From: Candidatus Omnitrophota bacterium
Lineage (GTDB): Bacteria; Omnitrophota; Omnitrophia; Omnitrophales; JACROU01
Length of the DNA: 64,000 bases
Assembly: GCA_029261035.1 (NCBI GenBank)
Contig: JAJDCD010000025.1
Span: 62,001 to 126,000 of the forward strand
Direction of reading: 5' to 3'
Shown here one piece after another: positions 19,485 through 28,494 of the stretch (positions are counted from its first letter, which is position 1; the number at the start of each line of letters is the position of its first letter). The notes below the pieces were generated by a model. The model was not told the origin of the DNA, did no database searches, and saw only the letters and a list, made by a program, of their open reading frames with translations. A program made the position numbers and the translations under genes.

Positions 19485-20621
19485 TCAAGAAACTTTCTCA
19501 AATAAACCGCCCCACCTTCGACTGACTTTCTTCTTCATTTCTAAGGATGTTAAAACCTTTAGAGTTTCTGTCACTGAGCATGAAAGCTCATCACTCATCG
19601 ACTGAGAGTCCTTTGGCTGCTTTAAATTATCGAGAAACAATGCTTCTTTTGGCGTCAATACCACAGGGGTTTCAATTCCAACTCGAGTAGAGTTGATTTG
19701 CACCGAATTCACATTCTCCCCTTCATTAAAATCAAGCTCATATTTATCTTTTAACTGAGGGCTTAAATCTTCAGCAATTTCTGCTGCTGAAGTTACTAAC
19801 TTAGCACCCTCTTTAATAAGCTGATTCGTTCCTAGAGAGTAAGGGCTATTAATTTGACCAGGAACAACATATACTTCACGACCTTCATCCATACCTTGAT
19901 GTGCTGTTATTAAAGACCCACTTTTTTGACCTGCTTCTACAACTAAAATACCTAAGGACAACCCTGCAATAATTCGATTTCTTTTAGGAAAATAATAAGG
20001 TCGGGGTTGTGTTCCTAAAGGAAATTCACTCACCACAGCACCTTGCTCTACAATAGACTGATAAAGAGAAGCATTTTCTTTTGGATAAATAACATCAACT
20101 CCACATCCCAAAACAGCAATTGTTCTACCCTGAACTCGAAGAGCTCCTTCGTGGCTCATCTTATCTATACCACGAGCTAAACCCGAACAAATAGTAAAAC
20201 CTCTATCTGCTAATTCAGAAGCAAATTGCAAAGCTGTTTGATGGCCATAAATGGATGCTTTTCGAGAACCCACAATCCCAATGGACTGACGATCCTCTGG
20301 AAAGAGATGTCCTTTAACATAAAGTAAAATAGGAGGATCATAGATCTCAGACAAACTTTTTGGATAACGAGGATCAACATAAGAGATTAAATGAATATTT
20401 TGTTCATGACAACGATCTAGAATAACATTTGGACGTACTTCGGAAGATGCTGCCACAATTCGGTTTGCAAGCTCTAAAGAAATATCTACATTCTGAACCA
20501 TAGTGTGCGCGTTTCGACAACGAACAATTTCCTCATAGTTACCAAAAAAATCTACGAGTTTTTGAAGTTTCTTAACACTCAAACCTTCGACAGAAGAAAG
20601 CACAATCAATTCTTTAAGCAT
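19485..20621 (-). CDS. dprA: DNA-processing protein DprA/Smf
   Basis: DprA loads RecA on incoming single-stranded DNA during transformation and is present in many bacteria not known to be competent. The Rossmann-like core shows GIVGSRKASIYG and SGLARGIDKMSHEGAL, followed by GCGVDVIYPKEN and PGQINSPYSLGTNQLI, all DprA hallmarks. An N-terminal helix-hairpin-like part and a C-terminal winged-helix segment (about 310-375) are also present. I prefer the ATG at 20621 because the conserved MLKELIVLS begins there; the frame opens at a TTG 39 bases earlier without a clear ribosome-binding site. Confidence 0.93.
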   Translation of the reverse strand: MLKELIVLSSVEGLSVKKLQKLVDFFGNYEEIVRCRNAHTMVQNVDISLELANRIVAASSEVRPNVILDRCHEQNIHLISYVDPRYPKSLSEIYDPPILLYVKGHLFPEDRQSIGIVGSRKASIYGHQTALQFASELADRGFTICSGLARGIDKMSHEGALRVQGRTIAVLGCGVDVIYPKENASLYQSIVEQGAVVSEFPLGTQPRPYYFPKRNRIIAGLSLGILVVEAGQKSGSLITAHQGMDEGREVYVVPGQINSPYSLGTNQLIKEGAKLVTSAAEIAEDLSPQLKDKYELDFNEGENVNSVQINSTRVGIETPVVLTPKEALFLDNLKQPKDSQSMSDELSCSVTETLKVLTSLEMKKKVSRRWGGLFEKVS

Positions 20622-20694
20622 GAGCCAACCCTTTATTGCTTGGCAGAAAATAGAGTCCAATTAACCGATAAAAAATTACTTCTAAGATTTCCTG

Positions 20695-20802
20695 TTACTT
20701 ATAAAAGAAAGCCCAAAGATAATCGTTAGCAGCGAACTTAAAAAAGTGCACTAAGCCAAAACCAATTAAAAGACCTAAAATAAATTTTATTTTTTTAGCC
20801 AT
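20695..20802 (-). CDS. 35-residue single-span membrane peptide
   Basis: A short frame starting MAKKIKFILGLLIGFGLVHF and ending in AFFYK. It has a positively charged start, one hydrophobic helix of about 15-18 residues and an aromatic end. GAGGAAAAATC precedes the ATG, a good ribosome-binding site at a good distance, which is the main support. It lies between aroB and dprA with 71 bases to aroB and 73 to dprA. I know no family for it. Confidence 0.45.
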   Translation of the reverse strand: MAKKIKFILGLLIGFGLVHFFKFAANDYLWAFFYK

Positions 20803-20873
20803 GATTTTTCCTCAAATAAACGAATTCTAAATATAAACTCTGAAAAATAACGCTATTTTTTCAGATAGAGGAA

Positions 20874-21968
20874 CTAAAGAACCGTTTTTAATATCTCTTC
20901 GATGAGAGATGGTGAAATCCCTTTCACAGCTGCCAATTCTCCAATAGATTGAGGAAGAATAAATTTCACTTCACCTTTCCTCACCTTCTTATCTACCAAA
21001 AAATACTTTGCAACTGCTTTAGGTTTCAACCTCATTCCTTTGAGGGATGTAGGAAGTCCTGCAGATTGGATTAAACGAAGCTGTCTATCTAACACATTGC
21101 GTTTAATAAAACCAAGACGATACGCCATCTCACATGCAGCTACCATTCCCACACTCACTGCTCTTCCATGCGTGATTTTTTCATAACCCAAAGCGGCTTC
21201 AAATGCATGACCAAATGTATGGCCATAATTTAAAATATCTCTAAAACCTTGAGTTTCATCAACGTCTGATTCTATCACAAAAACTTTAATTTTTGAAGAT
21301 TCTAAAACTATTTTTTCCAAAATCTTAATATTCCCCTTGGCGGCCTTCGAAATATTCTTCTCTAACCAAGGGTATAAAGCCCCCCCTTGAATCATTCCAT
21401 ACTTCACAACTTCTCCCAAAGAGTCAGAAATAGTCTGTTTTGATAGGGTTTTCAACAATGAAATATCCGAGAAAATAGCCTTAGGTTGATAAAAAGTACC
21501 CGCTAAATTCTTACCTGATTTTAGGTTAATTCCCGTCTTACCCCCAATTGAACTATCTACTTGAGCTAAAAGAGTAGTTGGAATCTGTATATACCCTACC
21601 CCTCTTTTATACGTCGATGCGGCAAACCCTGTCACATCTCCAACCGTTCCACCTCCAAATGCAATTACAAAAGAGGCTCTATCCAACTTACTTTTCAGCA
21701 TCGCATCATATAAACGGAACAACTCTCTCTGACTCTTGGCAACTTCCCCATCCGGTAAAATATGAAAAACAGGTTTCATTTTTGCTTTTTTAAGTACTGC
21801 TGAAATATAAGGTTTATGCTTTCTCAGAATTCGGTTCTGACTCACTACCAAAATATTCCCCTCCGCTCCTACTGATTTTAAAAATGAAGGAAGTTTTTGG
21901 GAAAGCACTCGAGATCCTATGAAAATAGGATGGGAATCTTTTCCTAAATTTACTAAAATTTTATACAT
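20874..21968 (-). CDS. aroB: 3-dehydroquinate synthase
   Basis: AroB converts DAHP to 3-dehydroquinate, the second step of the shikimate path, using NAD and a divalent metal. AFGGGTVGDVTGFAAST is the NAD and phosphate-binding hallmark; SLGEVVKYG and LNYGHTFGHAFE hold the metal ligands Glu and His. The protein is 364 residues, normal length. It follows aroK by four bases, so aroC, aroK and aroB look like one unit. Confidence 0.96.
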   Translation of the reverse strand: MYKILVNLGKDSHPIFIGSRVLSQKLPSFLKSVGAEGNILVVSQNRILRKHKPYISAVLKKAKMKPVFHILPDGEVAKSQRELFRLYDAMLKSKLDRASFVIAFGGGTVGDVTGFAASTYKRGVGYIQIPTTLLAQVDSSIGGKTGINLKSGKNLAGTFYQPKAIFSDISLLKTLSKQTISDSLGEVVKYGMIQGGALYPWLEKNISKAAKGNIKILEKIVLESSKIKVFVIESDVDETQGFRDILNYGHTFGHAFEAALGYEKITHGRAVSVGMVAACEMAYRLGFIKRNVLDRQLRLIQSAGLPTSLKGMRLKPKAVAKYFLVDKKVRKGEVKFILPQSIGELAAVKGISPSLIEEILKTVL

Positions 21969-21972
21969 AGAT

Positions 21973-22491
21973 TTAAAAACTTTCTTTTTTTAAATTAAAA
22001 TTATCACAAATTTCCTTTGCTACCGATTCTGCAGACTTACCATCTGTATCCACCTTTAAATTAAATTGATTATAAAGAAGATCTCTACTTTTCAGAATAT
22101 ATTCTAATGTTTTTTTGGGATCATCTGACTTTAATAAAGGTCGATGGGTTCGATGTTTTACTCGAGACCACAGTGTATCTGCTCCTGCTTTCAAATAAAT
22201 TACCTGTCCTGTTTGATTCATCAAATCCACATTCCCCTGCCGAAGAACAATACCACCACCCGTAGCAACAACTTGTCTCTCTCTTAAAGATACTTTCTCT
22301 AAAAGATTTGATTCCACATCTCTAAAAGCCTCTTCACCTTTTGAACTAAAGATATCCTGAATAGAGATTTTCTCTTGAGCTTCAATCTCAGTATCTAAAT
22401 CCACGAAACGATACTGGAGTAAATCAGCAAGCTCTTTTGCTGTCACAGATTTACCCGAACCCATCATTCCAACTAAATAAATATTATTCAT
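21973..22491 (-). CDS. aroK: Shikimate kinase
   Basis: This 172-residue kinase phosphorylates shikimate at O3. It has the P-loop GMMGSGKSVTAKEL, the shikimate-binding DLDTEIE and FRDVES, and ATGGGIVLR, all at the expected places. It lies between aroC (30 bases upstream on its strand) and aroB (4 bases downstream). Confidence 0.95.
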   Translation of the reverse strand: MNNIYLVGMMGSGKSVTAKELADLLQYRFVDLDTEIEAQEKISIQDIFSSKGEEAFRDVESNLLEKVSLRERQVVATGGGIVLRQGNVDLMNQTGQVIYLKAGADTLWSRVKHRTHRPLLKSDDPKKTLEYILKSRDLLYNQFNLKVDTDGKSAESVAKEICDNFNLKKESF

Positions 22492-22521
22492 GATTTGAAT
22501 ACTCTAATGAAAAATTAAACT

Positions 22522-23640
22522 TTATTGTTTAATCTGATTTAAGAAGCTTTGGTGGTTTCGCTTCATTTCATCAAGACTATCTCCACCAAATTTTTCAATA
22601 AGCGCATTTGCTATTTCGTAAGCAACCACCGCTTCACAAATAACACTACACGCAGCGATTGCGCACGTATCCGACCTCTCAAAAGCTGCTTTCTCTACTT
22701 CCTTAGAAGTCATATTAACGGACTGCAATGGCTTTCTCAGTGTCGAAATAGGTTTCTTTGTCGCTTTAACAATAATCTCTTCTCCTGTTGTCATACCCCC
22801 TTCAAAACCGCCCAAATTGTTCGTTCGTCTATAATACCCTCGATCCTCATCAAAAAGAATTTCATCATGACTTTGAGAACCTGGAATACGACCTAACTCT
22901 TCAGATAACCCAAAACCCACTTCTTTTACTGCCTGAACACTTATAATCGCCGCAGCAATACGTGCATCCAGCTTACTATGATAAGTAGCAAAAGATCCTA
23001 ATCCTGCAGGACAACCTTTAACACGAACTTCAAAACGACCCCCGTAAGTGTCGCCGTCTTTTTGAGCTTGATCAATCAAAGCAATCATTTTTTTCTCAGA
23101 CTCAGGACAAATACAATTCAGCTGAGAATCTTTCGTTCTTTTTTCTATATCTTCAAAAGAAACATTCTTCTCATCCACACAAACATTTCCTAATTCGTAA
23201 ACATACGAAGTTATTTTAATCCCAAAATGCTGCAAGAGTTGCTTAGCAATTGCTCCGACAGCAACACGAAGTGTTGTTTCACGAGCACTCGCTCTCTCGA
23301 GCACAGCTCGAATCCCTTGTTGGTACTTTAAAGCACCCATTAAATCTGCATGTCCAGGTCTTGGCCTTTCAATTTCTGGCATTTTATGAATTTTGAAATC
23401 ACTATTTTCAAGCAGAATTCCAATAGGCGTTCCCGTTGTGTGTTCTTTTAAATACCCAGAAGTTAACTGGACCATGTCTTTTTCTAGTTTCATACGACCG
23501 CCTCGGCCATAACCTTGCTGTCTTCTCCACAGCTCATGATTGATTTCATCCATATCCATAGGAACTCCACTAGGCATTCCTTCGAGTACAGAAATCATAT
23601 ATTTATTATGCGATTCTCCAGAAGTAATATAATTCAGCAT
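22522..23640 (-). CDS. aroC: Chorismate synthase
   Basis: AroC removes phosphate from EPSP to give chorismate, with reduced FMN. The signature GESHN opens the protein (residues 8-12 region); RPGHADLMGALKY and RASARETT follow, and SQSHDEI and GGMTTGEEI are in the second half. AAAGGAG precedes the ATG. The length of 372 fits the family. EPSP synthase (aroA), dehydroquinase (aroD/Q) and DAHP synthase are not in this window. Confidence 0.96.
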   Translation of the reverse strand: MLNYITSGESHNKYMISVLEGMPSGVPMDMDEINHELWRRQQGYGRGGRMKLEKDMVQLTSGYLKEHTTGTPIGILLENSDFKIHKMPEIERPRPGHADLMGALKYQQGIRAVLERASARETTLRVAVGAIAKQLLQHFGIKITSYVYELGNVCVDEKNVSFEDIEKRTKDSQLNCICPESEKKMIALIDQAQKDGDTYGGRFEVRVKGCPAGLGSFATYHSKLDARIAAAIISVQAVKEVGFGLSEELGRIPGSQSHDEILFDEDRGYYRRTNNLGGFEGGMTTGEEIIVKATKKPISTLRKPLQSVNMTSKEVEKAAFERSDTCAIAACSVICEAVVAYEIANALIEKFGGDSLDEMKRNHQSFLNQIKQ

Positions 23641-23697
23641 TCAAAACTCCTTTTCTTTCATTCTCTAAATCTATATGAAGTCAGACGTCAGAAATCT

Positions 23698-23737
23698 GAA
23701 GTCAGAAAAAACTTTTCACAATCTGTTCTCTGACTTC
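23698..23737. repeat. Inverted repeat after the prepilin peptidase gene
   Basis: GAAGTCAGA (23698-23706) and TCTGACTTC (23729-23737) are perfect 9-bp arms. More imperfect copies of the same words (CAGACGTCAGA, TCTGTCTTCCGTCTTC) surround it from 23676 to 23752, so this is a small palindromic cluster rather than a simple terminator. Confidence 0.6.
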
Positions 23738-23760
23738 TGTCTTCCGTCTTCAGTTATTTT

Positions 23761-24576
23761 TCAAAAAATCAATCGAAGTAATTCTTCTCCATAAAAAATA
23801 TTAAATAAAGCTGCAAGCCCCAAAAAAGGCCCATAAGGCACTAATTCATTTTCTTTTACATATTTTTGAAATAAAGCATAAGGCAAAGCAAAAAATGGAG
23901 CCACAAAAAAGGTCATAATTGTAAATTTAAAACCAATAAAAGCACCCACCATGGCCAGAAATTTCAAATCCCCTCCACCCATTGTCTCTTTCTTCAATAT
24001 CATATCACCAATCAGGGATGTGATCCAAATAATACCGCCTCCCACCAACAGACCTAAGAAAGAGTCTAGAAATCCTTTGAGTCTCGTAGATTCTCCTAAC
24101 AGTTCAGGAAACAAAGGTGCCATAAGTAAGCCAAAAATAGTTCCAGTCATCGTTACTTGATCTGGAATTTCCATATGCTTAAAATCTACCCAAGTCACAA
24201 TCAGTAAACTATAAATAAAAAAGGAAAGCCAAAGTAATCTAGGTGACAAACCAAAAAGCACAAAAAGACCTAATAAAATAAGTGCCGAAATGAATTCAAC
24301 AGCCCAATATTGAAACGCAATTTGTTTTTTGCACGCTCTACACTTCCCACCCAACATCAAAAAACTTAGTAATGGGATATTGTCGAACCAAGCAATCTGT
24401 TTTCTGCACTCCACACAAAAAGATCTCGATTTAAACATAGAAACTTGATTAGGAAATCGGTAGATACAAACGTTCAAAAAACTCCCAATACAAGCCCCTA
24501 AAACAAAAGAAGCTATCGCAAACAAGATAAAGAAGGACTGTCCTAAATCATATAAATACTGAAGCGTTGAATCCAA
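23761..24576 (-). CDS. Type IV prepilin peptidase / leader peptidase (A24 family)
   Basis: This integral membrane aspartic protease cleaves and N-methylates type IV pilin-like leader peptides. Two CxxC pairs (CVEC and CRAC) form the zinc site of the cytoplasmic N-terminal loop of long PilD-type enzymes. The catalytic aspartates are in VDFKHMEIPDQ and GGGDLKF (the GxGD motif). About eight hydrophobic helices are visible. Start is a TTG with GAGGTG four bases before it. Its place between aroC and aroE is not functionally explained; no pilin genes are near. Confidence 0.93.
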   Translation of the reverse strand: MDSTLQYLYDLGQSFFILFAIASFVLGACIGSFLNVCIYRFPNQVSMFKSRSFCVECRKQIAWFDNIPLLSFLMLGGKCRACKKQIAFQYWAVEFISALILLGLFVLFGLSPRLLWLSFFIYSLLIVTWVDFKHMEIPDQVTMTGTIFGLLMAPLFPELLGESTRLKGFLDSFLGLLVGGGIIWITSLIGDMILKKETMGGGDLKFLAMVGAFIGFKFTIMTFFVAPFFALPYALFQKYVKENELVPYGPFLGLAALFNIFYGEELLRLIF

Positions 24577-24585
24577 AAAACACCT

Positions 24586-25473
24586 CTATTTTGCTTTAAT
24601 GGCCTGTGTTAACGCTTTTTCCATAACACGTACAGGCGCTTTTTTACCCGTCCAAATCTCAAAACTTTTACTCCCCTGATGGAGTAACATTCCCAATCCA
24701 TTCAGAGTCTTCCACCCTTTTGTTTTTGCGATCTTTAAAAAGGGTGTCTCTGAAGGAGAGTAAATCAAATCAACAACACACTGACTCTTCTTAGCCTTTG
24801 GAAAGAATTTATTTTGAACAATGGTTTTGTCTGAAGCTTTCAAACCAAGAGAAGTTGTATTTACAATAAGATCGTTATTAGAAATTAATTCTTTCAGCGA
24901 AGTATTATTTTTTAAAGCTCCTGAAACAAATTCTACTTTTTTGAAACGCATTCCAAAATCACGGCAAAGCGTGCGCGCTTTACTAACCGTTCTATTAAGA
25001 ATTGTTATTTGCTTAACTCCAGCTTCGCAAAGACCATAGACACAAGCCCTACTAGCTCCGCCCGCTCCTAATACTAAAACCGATTTCCCCTTAGACTTCC
25101 ATTTCAAACCTTCACTCAAAGATTGCATAAAACCATAAGCATCCGTGTTATAACCCCACAGTTGTGAGTTCTTCTTTACTACGGTATTTACAGCTCCTAT
25201 AGCCTTAGCTTCTGGACTAATTCTGTCTAAATAAGGCATCACCGTTTGCTTATAAGGTACGGTTAAATTAAAACCATACAACAACAGTTGCTTCTTCTTA
25301 GACATTACTTTCTTAAAATAAGTCTCTTTGAGTTCTATCGGAACATAAAATCGAGAAAGTTTAAGGGAGTCAAACCCAGCTTGATGCATCGGAGGAGATA
25401 ACGTGTGTTTTAGAGGGAAGCCAAAAACACCATAAAGTTGAATTTTTCCTGGCGCTATGCGTTGTGGTTTCAT
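24586..25473 (-). CDS. aroE: Shikimate dehydrogenase
   Basis: AroE reduces 3-dehydroshikimate to shikimate with NADPH. FPLKHTLSPPMHQAGF binds shikimate, NLTVPYKQ holds the catalytic lysine, GAVNTVV follows, and VLGAGGASRACVYGL is the nucleotide-binding loop with NRTVSKA for NADPH preference. It is 295 residues, slightly longer than average. Nine bases separate it from the prepilin peptidase gene. Confidence 0.95.
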   Translation of the reverse strand: MKPQRIAPGKIQLYGVFGFPLKHTLSPPMHQAGFDSLKLSRFYVPIELKETYFKKVMSKKKQLLLYGFNLTVPYKQTVMPYLDRISPEAKAIGAVNTVVKKNSQLWGYNTDAYGFMQSLSEGLKWKSKGKSVLVLGAGGASRACVYGLCEAGVKQITILNRTVSKARTLCRDFGMRFKKVEFVSGALKNNTSLKELISNNDLIVNTTSLGLKASDKTIVQNKFFPKAKKSQCVVDLIYSPSETPFLKIAKTKGWKTLNGLGMLLHQGSKSFEIWTGKKAPVRVMEKALTQAIKAK

Positions 25474-25528
25474 AAAAGACCTACTTAATTGAGAGCCGTT
25501 AGCACAAAGGTGACTAGAAAAACTTTTA

Positions 25529-27076
25529 TTAAATCAATGAAGACTTAGCTGGTTTCTTAGCAATATGAGCTGCAATTTTATTCAAAGCTCTTAAATACGC
25601 CTGAACACTTGCTTCAATCACATCGGTACTGGATCCACGTCCAATAACTTCTTTACCTTGAACCTTCATCTTGACTCGAACTTCACCCAAAGCATCTTTG
25701 CCGCTGGTCACAGAATTGATGGAATAGTCCGTTAATTTAACCTTAATTCCAGTAATTTTTTCCAATGCTCGATAACAAGCATCTACAGGGCCGTCCCCTT
25801 TTGAGCTGCCCGATTTCAACTTTCCATGAACTCTCAATTTAATTTTTGCTTTGGGGGTCTCATCTGTAGCAATTCTTGTTTCCATATGAACCAATTCCCA
25901 AACTGTAGGAATATCAGAAACAACATCTTCAACTAAACGTTCGACATCTTCGTCAAAAACATACTTCTTTTTATCTGCAAGAATTTTAAACTTCTCAAAC
26001 ACACCATCCAACTCTACGTCTGTCAATTCAAAGCCCAACGTTGTCAAACGATCTCTAAACGCATGTCGTCCAGAGTGTTTCCCCAAGACCAACTCACTCC
26101 CCTTTAAACCTACAGTTTGAGGATCAATAATTTCGTACGTTTGTCTCATTTTCAACACACCATCTTGATGAATCCCGGATTCATGACTAAACGCATTTCG
26201 ACCCACAATGGCTTTATTCGGCTGAACAATCATTCCTGTTAAATGAGAAACCATCTTAGAACTTTTAATAATCTCGTCTAATTTAATATCTGTATAACAA
26301 TCCATAATATCTTTACGCGTATCAATTGCCATCACCAACTCTTCCAAGGATGCATTTCCAGCACGCTCACCAATACCATTAACAGTACACTCCACCTGAT
26401 TAGCTCCTGCTGAAACAGCCGCCAACGAATTAGCCACGGCCAACCCTAAGTCATTATGACAATGAACAGACAAAACCACTTTTTTGCCTAATTGAGGATT
26501 GTTTTTAATCAAATATTTAATTAAATCTTTAAACTCTTGCGGCACCGTGTATCCAACAGTATCTGGAATATTAATAGAAGTGGCACCTGCTTTAATTGCC
26601 GCCTTAACCATGTCTGATAAAAATTTTCTCTCCGTTCGGCAAGCATCTTCAGGAGAAAATTCGATCTGATCGAAATCTTTTCTACAATCTTTAATATATT
26701 TTGTAGTTAAATCAAATAACTCTTGTTTGGTTTTATGAAGCTTATGCTCACGATGGATTTGACTGGTCGCCAAAAAAACATGAATCCTTTTATTTTGTGC
26801 AAACTTCAAAGCCTTTTTTACAGCCTCAACATCCTTCTTTACCATACGAGCCAACCCACAAATAACAGGTTTTTTTACCTGTTTAGAGATCTTCTGAATA
26901 GCTTCAACCTCACCAGGAGAAGCTGCTGGAAAACCCGCCTCAATAACATCTACATTCAATCGCTCTAACTGAAGAGCCACCTTTAGCTTCTCAGCTGGAG
27001 TCAAAGATGCCCCAGGAGACTGCTCACCATCTCGTAACGTAGTGTCAAAAATATGTATTTTTCTCTTCTTCTTCAT
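25529..27076 (-). CDS. leuA: 2-isopropylmalate synthase
   Basis: LeuA condenses acetyl-CoA with 2-ketoisovalerate, the first step of leucine synthesis. The TIM barrel begins DTTLRDGEQSPGASL, carries the metal ligands in VHCHNDLGLAVANS and NGIGERAGNASLEE, and is followed by a linker and the C-terminal regulatory domain (about 390-515), which confers leucine feedback in the family. The presence of that domain and of SHESGIHQDG separates it from homocitrate and citramalate synthases. It stands downstream of the ilv genes across a terminator. Confidence 0.95.
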   Translation of the reverse strand: MKKKRKIHIFDTTLRDGEQSPGASLTPAEKLKVALQLERLNVDVIEAGFPAASPGEVEAIQKISKQVKKPVICGLARMVKKDVEAVKKALKFAQNKRIHVFLATSQIHREHKLHKTKQELFDLTTKYIKDCRKDFDQIEFSPEDACRTERKFLSDMVKAAIKAGATSINIPDTVGYTVPQEFKDLIKYLIKNNPQLGKKVVLSVHCHNDLGLAVANSLAAVSAGANQVECTVNGIGERAGNASLEELVMAIDTRKDIMDCYTDIKLDEIIKSSKMVSHLTGMIVQPNKAIVGRNAFSHESGIHQDGVLKMRQTYEIIDPQTVGLKGSELVLGKHSGRHAFRDRLTTLGFELTDVELDGVFEKFKILADKKKYVFDEDVERLVEDVVSDIPTVWELVHMETRIATDETPKAKIKLRVHGKLKSGSSKGDGPVDACYRALEKITGIKVKLTDYSINSVTSGKDALGEVRVKMKVQGKEVIGRGSSTDVIEASVQAYLRALNKIAAHIAKKPAKSSLI

Positions 27077-27136
27077 AAAAAACTTCTCTCTATTAAAATT
27101 TAAACTTCTTCCTATAGCATCTATTTTTAGACCACA

Positions 27137-27159
27137 GCAATATACCTAAAACATATTGC
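27137..27159. repeat. Small inverted repeat
   Basis: GCAATAT (27137-27143) and ATATTGC (27153-27159) pair around a nine-base loop. It is the first of three hairpins between leuA and ilvC. Confidence 0.5.
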
Positions 27160-27179
27160 GCGAAGCACCTCTACCAAAC

Positions 27180-27210
27180 AAAAAAGCTTAGCTCGACGCT
27201 AAGCTTTTTT
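27180..27210 (-). terminator. Intrinsic terminator with TCGAC loop, between ilvC and leuA
   Basis: A perfect 13-bp stem (27180-27192 with 27198-27210) around TCGAC ends in six A on one side and six T on the other, so it can work on both strands. The apex GC-TCGAC-GC equals that of the hairpin at 7975-8007. Confidence 0.85.
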
Positions 27211-27253
27211 ACATTACTCCTCCTACCCATAATTTAAGTTCCTAGGAGGAGGA

Positions 27254-27322
27254 AAGATTATCTTCCGCCGCGAGTTGCGCAGGCAGAAGGCCGAGCATGT
27301 CTGAGCGTCGGAAGGTAATCTT
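27254..27322. repeat. Composite hairpin with conserved 41-base core, copy B
   Basis: Outer arms 27254-27267 and 27309-27322 pair at 13 of 14 positions. The core at 27268-27308 is 37 of 41 identical to copy A (8063-8103); it starts CCGCGAGTTGCGCAGGC and ends AGGCCGAGCATGTCTGAGCG. It lies 29 bases after the ilvC stop. The outer stem sequence is unrelated to that of copy A. Confidence 0.85.
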
Positions 27323-27351
27323 GTCCGACGACGACCCTTGCTTAAATTCCC

Positions 27352-28383
27352 CTACCTCTTCCCAACACTTAAAGCACTTTGAGAACCAGAACTTGACTGA
27401 ATCCAAGGCATCATTTTTCTTAACTCATCCCCCACCTTTTCAATCAAATGGCTATCATCACGATCTCTCATTTTATTATAATTACTACGATCTGTTTTAT
27501 TCTCATTCATCCATTCTTCAGCAAACTTTCCTGATTGAATTTCAGAAAGAATATTTTTCATTTCTTTTCTTGTCTCTTCAGTAATAATTCTGCGACCACG
27601 AGAATAATCTCCGTATTCTGCAGTATCAGAAACTCGACGATGCATCCCTTTAATTCCGGAAACGAAAATAGCATCCGTAATCAATTTCAATTCATGAAGA
27701 CATTCGAAATAAGCAATTTCAGGTTGGTACCCTGCATCCACCAAAGTTTCAAATCCAGCACGAATCAATTCACTGGTACCACCACAAAGAACCGCTTGCT
27801 CACCGAACAAATCAGTTTCTGTTTCTTCTTTAAATGTAGTTTCGATCACACCCGCTCTTGTTCCACCAATACCTTTAGCATGAGCTAGTGCAAGTTGCTT
27901 CGCATTTCCTGTAAAATCTTGCTGAACCGCGATCAAACAAGGAACCCCTTTACCTTCCATATATTGAGAACGCACTAATGCACCTGGTCCTTTTGGAGCT
28001 ACTAGAAAAATATCCACATTTTCAGGAGCCTTGATATATCCAAAATGAATATTAAAACCGTGAGAAAAAATCAACCCCTTACCTTCAGATAAGTGCTGTT
28101 TAATCTCATTTTCATACACTTCTAACTGAATATGATCCTGAGTCAAAATCTGAATGTAATCCGCCTGCTCCGCTGCTTCAGCTGCAGTTACAGGTTGAAA
28201 ACCATCTTTTACTGCTTGATCAAAACTAGGGCTTGGTTGTCTTTGTCCAATAACAACATCCACACCACTATCTTTTAAATTTAAAGCTTGGCCTCTTCCT
28301 TGAATGCCATATCCAATAATTGCTACTTTTTTTCCTTTTAACAGATTCAAATCTGCATCTTGATCGTAATACATCTTAGCCAT
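27352..28383 (-). CDS. ilvC: Ketol-acid reductoisomerase
   Basis: IlvC isomerises and reduces acetolactate or acetohydroxybutyrate with NADPH and Mg2+, for valine, leucine and isoleucine. The Rossmann part has [16 protein letters not shown]; the loop after it has GQRQPSPS. The knotted C-terminal domain carries [12 protein letters not shown] and ECLHELKLI with the metal ligands. It is a 343-residue class I enzyme. AAAGGAA precedes the ATG. A terminator-like hairpin separates it from ilvH upstream. Confidence 0.95.
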   Translation of the reverse strand: MAKMYYDQDADLNLLKGKKVAIIGYGIQGRGQALNLKDSGVDVVIGQRQPSPSFDQAVKDGFQPVTAAEAAEQADYIQILTQDHIQLEVYENEIKQHLSEGKGLIFSHGFNIHFGYIKAPENVDIFLVAPKGPGALVRSQYMEGKGVPCLIAVQQDFTGNAKQLALAHAKGIGGTRAGVIETTFKEETETDLFGEQAVLCGGTSELIRAGFETLVDAGYQPEIAYFECLHELKLITDAIFVSGIKGMHRRVSDTAEYGDYSRGRRIITEETRKEMKNILSEIQSGKFAEEWMNENKTDRSNYNKMRDRDDSHLIEKVGDELRKMMPWIQSSSGSQSALSVGKR

Positions 28384-28418
28384 GATACTTTTCCTTTCGG
28401 TTTTAAACTCTAAAGTCT

Positions 28419-28453
28419 AAAAAAGGGGTCACTCGATTTACGAACGACCCCTT
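28419..28453 (-). terminator. Intrinsic terminator or attenuator between ilvH and ilvC
   Basis: On the minus strand a stem AAGGGGTC / GACCCCTT (28446-28453 with 28423-28430) is followed by six T residues (28419-28424). It would stop transcripts from ilvBH before ilvC, fully or in part. Confidence 0.75.
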
Positions 28454-28494
28454 AGTCAAAATAAAAACAAGTTCTTAAAAGCTTAGCTCTCGTC

